From assembly GCA_045651985.1 (NCBI GenBank), contig JAZRTK010000048.1, positions 1 through 12,573 of the forward strand: a stretch of 12,573 nt of DNA. The letters are read 5' to 3'. The notes below the pieces were generated by a model. It was not told where the DNA came from and searched no databases. It saw only the letters and a program-made list of their open reading frames with translations. The position numbers and the translations under genes were made by a program. Within the stretch, counting starts at the first letter, position 1. Every line of letters begins with the position of its first letter. Origin of the DNA: SIG710 sp045651985. Lineage in GTDB: Bacteria; Bacillota; Clostridia; Oscillospirales; CAG-272. Of this stretch, positions 7,092 through 12,573 are shown piece after piece.

Positions 7092-9455
7092 ATGTATAAC
7101 GTTATTAAAAGAGACGGCAAGCAGGTCGCTTTTGATATTTCCAAGATATCAACTGCCATCACTCAGGCTTTCGATGCCTGCAACCGCCAGTATAATCAGG
7201 ACGTAATTGACTTCCTCGCTCTCAAGGTCACGGCTGAATTTGAGCCCAAGATCGAGAACTCAAGCATTGAGGTCGAGCATATTCAGGACAGCGTTGAGTC
7301 TGTTCTTATCAAGGCGGGATACGACGACGTAGCAAAGGCTTACATCATCTACCGCCGCCAGAGAGAGAAGCTCCGTAACATCAGCTCCACCATGGTGGAC
7401 TATAAGACCATCGTTGACAACTACCTGCAGATCAACGACTGGCGCGTAAAGGAGAACTCCACCGTCACCTATTCCGTAGGCGGTCTTATTCTTTCAAACT
7501 CCGGCGCGATCACAGCTAACTACTGGCTCTCCGAGGTATACGACGACGAGATCGCCAACGCTCACAGAAACGCGGACATTCATCTCCACGACCTTTCCAT
7601 GCTCACAGGCTACTGTGCAGGCTGGTCATTAAAACAGCTTATCCAGGAGGGTCTCGGCGGTGTTACGGGTAAGATCACGTCCGCTCCCGCAAGCCACTTG
7701 GCAACCCTTTGCAACCAGATGGTAAACTTCCTTGGCATCATGCAGAACGAGTGGGCAGGCGCGCAGGCATTCTCCTCCTTTGATACCTACCTTGCGCCCT
7801 TCGTTAAGATCGACAACCTTTCCTATGACCAGGTAAAGAAGTGCATCGAGTCCTTTATCTACGGCGTAAACACACCCAGCCGTTGGGGCACTCAGGCACC
7901 TTTCTCCAATATCACTCTTGACTGGACCGTTCCCGCTGACTTGGCAGAGCTTAACTGCATTATCGGCGGAAAGGAAGTCAACTTCAAGTACAAGGACTGC
8001 CAGGCTGAGATGGATATGGTCAACAAGGCGTTCATCGAGATCATGATCGAGGGCGACGCTAACGGTCGCGGATTCCAGTATCCTATTCCCACCTACTCTA
8101 TCACAAGGGATTTCGACTGGTCGGATACAGAGAACAACCGTCTCCTCTTTGAGATGACCTCCAAGTACGGAACTCCCTATTTCTCCAACTATATCAACAG
8201 TGACATGGAGCCCTCCGACGTTCGTTCCATGTGCTGCCGTCTGCGCCTTGACCTGCGTGAGCTGAGAAAGAAGTCGGGCGGTTACTTTGGAAGCGGCGAG
8301 TCTACGGGTAGCGTTGGCGTTGTAACTATCAACATTCCCCGTATCGCGTACCTTGCAAAGGACGAAAAGGAATTCTACGAGAAGCTCGACCACATGATGG
8401 ACGTTGCTGCTCGTTCCCTCAAGGTTAAGAGAACCGTTATCAGCAAGCTGCTTGATTCCGGTCTGTATCCTTACACAAAGCGTTACCTTGGCACCTTCAA
8501 TAACCACTTCTCCACCATCGGTCTTGTTGGTATGAACGAGGCTTGCCTCAACGCAAATTGGGTACGTGCAGACCTGACAGAGGAAAAGGCTCAGCAGTTC
8601 ACAAAGGACGTGCTCAACCACATGCGCGAGCGCCTTTCCGACTATCAGGAGGCTTACGGCGACCTTTACAACCTTGAAGCAACGCACGCAGAGTCCACTG
8701 CTTTCCGTCTTGCAAAGCATGACTTAAAGCACTACCCTGACATCATCACAGCGGGCGAAAAGGACGGAACTCCTTACTACACCAATTCCTCTCACCTGCC
8801 CGTAGGATATACAGAGGATATCTTCACAGCTCTTGACGTTCAGGACGAGCTTCAGACACTCTACACCTCGGGAACAGTGTTCCATGCGTTCTTGGGCGAA
8901 AAGCTTCCCGACTGGAAGGCTGCAGCAAACCTTATTCGCAAAATTGCGGAGAACTACCGTCTGCCTTATTACACCCTGTCTCCCACATACTCCGTATGTA
9001 AGGACCACGGCTATATTGCGGGCGAGCAGTTTACCTGCCCCACTTGCGGCGGCAAAACAGAGGTATACAGCCGTATCACAGGCTACTACCGTCCCGTTCA
9101 GAACTGGAACGACGGTAAGACTCAGGAGTATAAGGAAAGAAAGGTATACGACATTGCCAATTCACATCTGAAGCCGAGGAAGGCTGAGGACTGTGCTTGC
9201 GAGGACAAGGGCGCAGAGCTTGAAATGGCTGACGGATACTATGTGTTTGCCACCGCAAAGTGCCCCAACTGCAAGATCGCGTGCGCGCTTCTTGACAAGG
9301 CGGGAATCCTTTACACAAAGGTTCTGGCAGAAGAAAATAAGGAGCTTACAATGTCTCTCGATATTAAGCAGGCTCCCACGCTGGTAGTTGTTGAGAACGG
9401 TAATATCAGCAAGTACATCGGTGTTTCTGACATTAAGAAATTCCTGAAAGCATAA
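7092..9455 (+). CDS. nrdD: anaerobic (class III) ribonucleoside-triphosphate reductase fused to a glutaredoxin-like domain
   Basis: 787 residues. Reduces ribonucleotides to deoxyribonucleotides anaerobically by glycyl-radical chemistry. N-terminal ATP-cone regulatory domain (about 1-95, VIKRDGKQVAFD). Catalytic barrel with Cys175 (GYCAGWS) and Cys381-Cys382 (MCCRL), one of which should be the thiyl-radical cysteine. Zn-type site Cys636, His639, Cys649, Cys652. Glycyl radical motif RITGYYRP with Gly664. The last about 75 residues (from 713) are a separate redoxin domain with CPNC (724-727) and a QAPTLVVV segment, resembling glutaredoxin/NrdH, joined by a linker containing Cys701-x-Cys703. The start is ATG 7092, supported by AAGGAG (7079-7084); an in-frame TTG at 7074 lacks a ribosome binding site and lies almost at the transcript start. 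Codon use (AAG, GAG, TCC, CTC) suggests high expression. Confidence 0.95.
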   Translation: MYNVIKRDGKQVAFDISKISTAITQAFDACNRQYNQDVIDFLALKVTAEFEPKIENSSIEVEHIQDSVESVLIKAGYDDVAKAYIIYRRQREKLRNISSTMVDYKTIVDNYLQINDWRVKENSTVTYSVGGLILSNSGAITANYWLSEVYDDEIANAHRNADIHLHDLSMLTGYCAGWSLKQLIQEGLGGVTGKITSAPASHLATLCNQMVNFLGIMQNEWAGAQAFSSFDTYLAPFVKIDNLSYDQVKKCIESFIYGVNTPSRWGTQAPFSNITLDWTVPADLAELNCIIGGKEVNFKYKDCQAEMDMVNKAFIEIMIEGDANGRGFQYPIPTYSITRDFDWSDTENNRLLFEMTSKYGTPYFSNYINSDMEPSDVRSMCCRLRLDLRELRKKSGGYFGSGESTGSVGVVTINIPRIAYLAKDEKEFYEKLDHMMDVAARSLKVKRTVISKLLDSGLYPYTKRYLGTFNNHFSTIGLVGMNEACLNANWVRADLTEEKAQQFTKDVLNHMRERLSDYQEAYGDLYNLEATHAESTAFRLAKHDLKHYPDIITAGEKDGTPYYTNSSHLPVGYTEDIFTALDVQDELQTLYTSGTVFHAFLGEKLPDWKAAANLIRKIAENYRLPYYTLSPTYSVCKDHGYIAGEQFTCPTCGGKTEVYSRITGYYRPVQNWNDGKTQEYKERKVYDIANSHLKPRKAEDCACEDKGAELEMADGYYVFATAKCPNCKIACALLDKAGILYTKVLAEENKELTMSLDIKQAPTLVVVENGNISKYIGVSDIKKFLKA

Positions 9456-9462
9456 CAAAACG

Positions 9463-9494
9463 AAGGCTGTGGCTTTTTAGCCACAGCCTTTTAG
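9463..9494 (+). terminator. intercistronic hairpin between nrdD and the reductase gene
   Basis: A perfect 12-bp stem, AAGGCTGTGGCT (9463-9474) with AGCCACAGCCTT (9479-9490), loop TTTT, followed by only two further Ts. The AGGAGG of the next gene (9493-9498) starts immediately after. No promoter fits between the genes, so the hairpin must allow read-through. Likely roles are partial termination lowering downstream expression, or protection of the nrdD mRNA 3' end. Confidence 0.75.
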
Positions 9495-9503
9495 GAGGAT
9501 TAA

Positions 9504-10400
9504 ATGATCTACGATATAATCGTTATCGGCGGAGGTCCTGCGGGTCTTACTGCCGCAATTTACGCGAGACGTGCGAACAAGACCGTTCTCGTCATGGAAA
9601 AGGGAACCTTCGGAGGACAGATAACCTCTTCTCCCAAGGTTGAAAATATTCCCGGATTTATTTCGGTGTCCGGAAATGAGTTTGGCGAGGCGCTTATGGA
9701 GCAGGCTATGGAGCTGGGCGCGGAGGTGGAATGCCTTGAGGCTCTGTCCGTTGCTGATGGCGAAATAAAGACGGTGACAACCGACGATGGAGACTATCAG
9801 GCAAAGGCGCTTATTATTGCAACGGGCACAAAGCACCGCCTGCTCGGACTTGAAAGGGAAGAGGACTTTATCGGAAACGGCATTTCATTCTGTGCCGTTT
9901 GCGACGGTGCTTTTTATGCGGATAAGACCGTTGCTGTCATCGGCGGCGGAAACTCCGCTTTGCAGGAGGCGATCTTGCTGTCAAAGACAAGCAAAAAGGT
10001 GTACGTCGTTCAAAATCTTGACTATTTCACGGGCGAAGAAAAGCTCATCGAGGAGCTGAAGGCGGCGGAGAATATCGTTCCGATTACGGGCGCGGTAGTT
10101 GCCGAACTTCTGGGTGACGCCGAGCTTTCGGGTATTAGGATAAAGCGAGGAGATAAGATCGAGGAGCTGGAAGTAGACGGAATGTTCACCGCTATCGGAC
10201 TTATCCCCCAGAACGAGATCTTTGCGTCCATTGTCAAGCTCAACGATTACGGCTACGTAGATTCGGACGAGGACTGTCTGACCACGGCCAAGGGCGTTTT
10301 TGTGGCGGGTGACTGCAGAAGCAAGCGTATCCGCCAGGTGGCGACAGCCGCCGCCGACGGCGCCGCTGCCGCTCTCGCAGCTTGTGATTATTTGAAATAA
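9504..10400 (+). CDS. thioredoxin reductase-like flavoprotein, probable electron donor chain of NrdD
   Basis: 298 residues, slightly short for TrxB (about 305-320). FAD-binding GGGPAG (9-14), redox-active CAVC (130-133) followed by DGAF, nucleotide-site glycine motif GGGNSA (147-152), and the C-terminal FAD block GDCRSK with RQVATAAADGA. The HRRxxxR motif that binds the NADPH 2'-phosphate in TrxB is absent; the aligned stretch 170-176 reads QNLDYFT. This is clearly a low-molecular-weight TrxR family member, but its donor may be NADH, or reduced ferredoxin as in clostridial FFTR enzymes, rather than NADPH. Position 48 bases after nrdD, without its own promoter, suggests it reduces the redoxin domain on NrdD. 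ATG 9504 follows AGGAGG at 5-nt spacing. Confidence 0.9.
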   Translation: MIYDIIVIGGGPAGLTAAIYARRANKTVLVMEKGTFGGQITSSPKVENIPGFISVSGNEFGEALMEQAMELGAEVECLEALSVADGEIKTVTTDDGDYQAKALIIATGTKHRLLGLEREEDFIGNGISFCAVCDGAFYADKTVAVIGGGNSALQEAILLSKTSKKVYVVQNLDYFTGEEKLIEELKAAENIVPITGAVVAELLGDAELSGIRIKRGDKIEELEVDGMFTAIGLIPQNEIFASIVKLNDYGYVDSDEDCLTTAKGVFVAGDCRSKRIRQVATAAADGAAAALAACDYLK

Positions 10401-10402
10401 TG

Positions 10403-10432
10403 AAAAGGCACTGCTTTTGGCAGTGCCTTTTT
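10403..10432 (+). terminator. Rho-independent terminator of the nrd cluster
   Basis: A 12-bp stem, AAAAGGCACTGC (10403-10414) with GCAGTGCCTTTT (10420-10431), loop TTTTG, ending in T5. It starts 3 bases after the flavoprotein stop codon and closes the nrdG-nrdD-reductase cluster. Confidence 0.92.
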
Positions 10433-10442
10433 GAGTTGTGAC

Positions 10443-10471
10443 TTGACAATCTTTAGTTGTGGAAGTATAAT
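10443..10471 (+). promoter_or_regulatory. consensus SigA promoter of the flippase gene
   Basis: TTGACA (10443-10448), 17-base spacer, TATAAT (10466-10471): full consensus. The heptamer AGTTGTG occurs at 10434-10440 and again at 10455-10461, 21 bases apart (two helical turns), flanking the -35; it could be an operator or chance. Confidence 0.92.
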
Positions 10472-10503
10472 TAAAGAGAAAAATTTTGTGAAAGAAGAAC
10501 CAA

Positions 10504-11934
10504 ATGGATAGATATAAAAAATTAGCGTCAAACACAATAGCGCTGAGCCTCGGCACGATGGCATCAAAGGTGCTGGTATATTTGCTTCTGCCCCTTTACA
10601 CCGCGTGCCTTGACAAAAGCCAATACAGCCAGGCTGACATTATAACGCAGACCGCAAACCTGCTTCTGCCGCTGCTGGCGGTTGGCATGGTGGACGGAAT
10701 TTTTCGATTTGCCATGGACGCCCGCGACGAAGAGGGACGAGCAAGCGTCTTCTGCGTCAGCTTTTGGGCGGTGCTTGGCGGCTCTGCCTTGGCGCTTTGT
10801 CTGATTCCGCTTTTTGGCGGACTCCATTTCTTTGGCAGCTATGGTTGGCTCATACCTTTTTACGTCATTGCATCGAATTTTCATTCCTGCGCGGCGCATT
10901 TTTTGCGCGGGTGCGGAAAAACCAAGTTGTTTTCCTTGCAGGGGATTGCTACGACGGCGCTGACTATCGCATTTAATCTTATATTCCTTTTAGGCTTTGA
11001 TATGGGCGTTCTCGGCTATGTGCTCTCAACCGTTATTGCCGACGGAATTCTGACCCTTTTCCTGTTTTTCTATACGGGGCTTTACCGCTATCTGTCACCC
11101 CGTCATCTGAGCAGGGAAGTGGCAAAAGCAATGCTCAAATACAGCCTTCCCATGATCCCCACCACCATTTTCTGGTGGATAACCAACGTTTCCGACCGCT
11201 ATATGATAAAGGCTGACCCCAATTTGGGAGATGCGGTCAACGGACTTTACGCCGTTGCCTTCAAGGTGCCCACGCTCCTGATACTCGTGTCGGGAATCTT
11301 TATTGAGGCGTGGAACTATTCCGCCGTTACCGACGACGATTCCCAAGGCGGCGAGAGCGGCTTCTTTACTCAGGTCTTTGGGGGCTTTCAGGCGGTGGTT
11401 TTTGCGGGTGCGGCGGGCCTTATTTTTCTGGCTAAGCCTATTTGCTCGATCCTATTTGCCGACGGCTACGCCGATGCATGGCAGTATATACCGGTGCTTG
11501 TATACGCCACGGTATTTTCTAGCCTTGTGACCTTCATGTCAAGCGTTTACGTAAAGTGCAAAAGGTCAAAAAATTCCTTTATTACAGCCATGATAGGCGC
11601 TGTTGTGAACGTGGTGCTGAACCTTATTCTTATACCTGTCTACGGTGCACAGGGGGCGGCTATCGCGACTTTTGCATGCTATCTGGTCGTCTATATCATC
11701 CGCGCACTTGACTCTGTGCGTTACGTCAAATTTGATTGCCGTTGGGTGACCGTCGCTCTGAACACGCTTCTTGTAGGTGCGCTTTGCGCCGTCGTTTTGC
11801 TTGAGATAAAATACTGGATATTAATTGGAGGCGCGCTGGTTTTAGCTGTGCTTTTGTTCAACGCACAATTCTTTATTTTTGCGGCAAAGAGCATTTTATC
11901 GCGCATATTCTCAAAAAAACTTGAAAAATCATGA
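10504..11934 (+). CDS. Wzx/MATE-like polysaccharide or lipid-linked oligosaccharide flippase
   Basis: 476 residues, highly hydrophobic, with about 12-14 predicted membrane segments. Opening KLASNTIALSLGTMASKVLVYLLLPLY and the later block SLPMIPTTIFWWITNVSDRYMI are characteristic of the polysaccharide-biosynthesis flippase family (MOP superfamily; Wzx, SpoVB and MurJ are relatives). Members move undecaprenyl-linked sugar units across the membrane. No glycosyltransferases or other capsule genes lie beside it, so the substrate is unknown and a housekeeping role is possible. It is monocistronic with a consensus promoter. The ribosome binding site is modest (AAAGAAG, 10490-10496). Codon use is less biased than in nrdD. 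No terminator is obvious after the stop; the rplS promoter follows within 20 bases. Confidence 0.85.
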   Translation: MDRYKKLASNTIALSLGTMASKVLVYLLLPLYTACLDKSQYSQADIITQTANLLLPLLAVGMVDGIFRFAMDARDEEGRASVFCVSFWAVLGGSALALCLIPLFGGLHFFGSYGWLIPFYVIASNFHSCAAHFLRGCGKTKLFSLQGIATTALTIAFNLIFLLGFDMGVLGYVLSTVIADGILTLFLFFYTGLYRYLSPRHLSREVAKAMLKYSLPMIPTTIFWWITNVSDRYMIKADPNLGDAVNGLYAVAFKVPTLLILVSGIFIEAWNYSAVTDDDSQGGESGFFTQVFGGFQAVVFAGAAGLIFLAKPICSILFADGYADAWQYIPVLVYATVFSSLVTFMSSVYVKCKRSKNSFITAMIGAVVNVVLNLILIPVYGAQGAAIATFACYLVVYIIRALDSVRYVKFDCRWVTVALNTLLVGALCAVVLLEIKYWILIGGALVLAVLLFNAQFFIFAAKSILSRIFSKKLEKS

Positions 11935-11953
11935 AATAAATTTTAAAAAAGAC

Positions 11954-11982
11954 TTGCAAAACAGGAAAAATCATGGTATAAT
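11954..11982 (+). promoter_or_regulatory. SigA promoter of rplS, extended -10
   Basis: TTGCAA (11954-11959), 17-base spacer and TATAAT (11977-11982), preceded by TGG, which fits an extended -10. The -35 is two mismatches from consensus, compensated by the extended -10. Confidence 0.9.
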
Positions 11983-11988
11983 ACCCCT

Positions 11989-12062
11989 GTTGCGGTCTGA
12001 CCGCAAGAAAACGGGTGGTCCACTGCCGGACTCAGCACGAACACCCGATATTATAAGGAGGA
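11989..12062 (+). promoter_or_regulatory. structured rplS leader, candidate L19 autoregulatory leader
   Basis: Two stacked elements precede rplS. A hairpin TTGCGGT/ACCGCAA (11990-12006) is followed by a longer arm closed by CGGGTG (12012-12017) and CACCCG (12042-12047) with an inner GTCC/GGAC helix (12018-12021, 12028-12031). The ribosome binding site AAGGAGGA (12055-12062) sits just after. An L19 leader motif is known upstream of rplS in low-GC Gram-positives and is thought to bind L19; this leader has the right place and a compatible fold, but I cannot score it against the family model. Confidence 0.65.
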
Positions 12063-12068
12063 GCCAAA

Positions 12069-12413
12069 ATGGATCTTATTAAGGCTTTTACAAATGAGCA
12101 GTTGAAGGCAGAGATGCCCGTTGTACGCATTGGTGACACCATTCGCGTTCACAACAAAATCGTCGAGGGTACAAGAGAGAGAATCCAGCTTTTCGAGGGT
12201 ACTGTAATCGCAAAGCATGGCGGCGGAATCTCCGAGACATTTACTGTAAGACGCGTTTCTTACGGTGTAGGTGTTGAGAAGACCTTCCCCATCCACTCTC
12301 CCAACGTAGTTAAGGTTGACATTGTACGTGTAGGTAAGGTTAGACGTGCAAAGCTTTACTACCTGCGTGACAGAGTAGGTAAGGCATCCAAGGTTAAGGA
12401 GCAGATCCTTTAA
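12069..12413 (+). CDS. rplS: 50S ribosomal protein L19
   Basis: 114 residues, the usual length for bacterial L19 (about 114-120). The family core is clear: RIGDTIRVH, then EGTRERIQLFEG, a GGGISETFTVR block, and FPIHSPNV followed by the basic RVGKVRRAKLYYLR end. L19 sits at the 30S-50S interface near the aminoacyl-tRNA site region. Start ATG 12069 follows AAGGAGGA at 6-nt spacing. In many bacteria rplS follows rpsP-rimM-trmD; here it stands alone behind a flippase gene with its own promoter, leader and double terminator. Confidence 0.97.
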   Translation: MDLIKAFTNEQLKAEMPVVRIGDTIRVHNKIVEGTRERIQLFEGTVIAKHGGGISETFTVRRVSYGVGVEKTFPIHSPNVVKVDIVRVGKVRRAKLYYLRDRVGKASKVKEQIL

Positions 12414-12438
12414 TTTGGAACGGGTCTACCAAATCCCA

Positions 12439-12475
12439 AAAGCATAAAAGCCGACTTTCAGTCGGCTTTTGCTTT
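12439..12475 (+). terminator. Rho-independent terminator 1 of rplS
   Basis: An 11-bp perfect stem, AAAAGCCGACT (12446-12456) with AGTCGGCTTTT (12460-12470), loop TTC, extended by outer AAAGC/GCTTT pairing across a small bulge and ending in a T-rich tail. Confidence 0.92.
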
Positions 12476-12477
12476 AT

Positions 12478-12514
12478 AAAAATAACCACCGATACTGCTG
12501 GTGGTTGTTTTTAT
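12478..12514 (+). terminator. second terminator hairpin downstream of rplS
   Basis: A 13-bp stem with one G-U pair, AAAAATAACCACC (12478-12490) with GGTGGTTGTTTTT (12500-12512), loop of 9 nt, A-rich before and T-rich after. It follows the first terminator by a few bases, either as a backup or to stop an opposing transcript from beyond the window. The remaining 12515-12573 holds a G-rich stretch and no gene. Confidence 0.82.
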
Positions 12515-12573
12515 AACACAAAAATCAAGAACGGTAAAAAGGTTGGGGTTTTTGGGGGGTCTTAAGAGAATTC

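Noticed and set aside
7629..8720. A 363-codon open frame on the minus strand
   Set aside because: Antisense to the catalytic core of nrdD, whose conserved motifs are on the + strand; no recognisable protein pattern in the reverse reading.

Overview
The window looks like chromosome from an obligately anaerobic, low-to-mid GC Firmicute, most likely a gut Clostridia/Oscillospiraceae-type bacterium. This is inferred from gene content: a ferredoxin-linked 2-oxoacid oxidoreductase, an oxygen-sensitive class III ribonucleotide reductase, SigA-type promoters (TTGACA-17-TATAAT), strong AGGAGG ribosome binding sites, and an rplS leader of the low-GC Gram-positive type. No species can be named from the sequence. 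All protein-coding genes are on the + strand.

Layout. Positions 1-342 are the tail of an rRNA/tRNA locus: the 3' end of one 5S rRNA, a complete second 5S copy 7 nt later, then tRNA-Asn(GTT). Positions 317-676 hold a 167-bp tandem repeat that duplicates the tRNA 3' end together with its terminator. Positions 925-4279 are a two-gene operon for a pyruvate/2-oxoacid:ferredoxin oxidoreductase with an uncommon subunit arrangement (gamma-delta fusion followed by alpha-beta fusion). Positions 4592-6148 encode an NhaC-family antiporter with its own promoter and terminator. Positions 6318-10400 form an anaerobic deoxynucleotide cluster: nrdG (radical-SAM activase), nrdD (glycyl-radical reductase with a C-terminal glutaredoxin-like domain), and a thioredoxin-reductase-like flavoprotein. 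Positions 10504-11934 encode a Wzx/MATE-type polysaccharide flippase. Positions 11954-12514 hold rplS (ribosomal protein L19) with a structured leader and two terminators.

How the genes fit together. The nrd cluster carries its own reductant chain: the flavoprotein would reduce the CPNC site of the redoxin domain attached to NrdD, which would reduce the reductase active site. The promoter in front of nrdD carries two NrdR-box-like palindromes exactly 32 bp apart, so dNTP-responsive NrdR control is likely. The flavoprotein keeps the redox CxxC and the glycine-rich nucleotide motif but lacks the HRRxxxR motif that binds the NADPH 2'-phosphate, so its electron donor is open (NADH or ferredoxin are candidates). 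The oxidoreductase operon upstream would produce reduced ferredoxin, which could feed NrdG activation and perhaps this flavoprotein; that link is inference.

The points most worth following are the NrdD-redoxin fusion with its atypical reductase, the NrdR box pair, the gamma-delta/alpha-beta oxidoreductase split, and the tRNA-tail repeat array. Most other genes are ordinary housekeeping genes.
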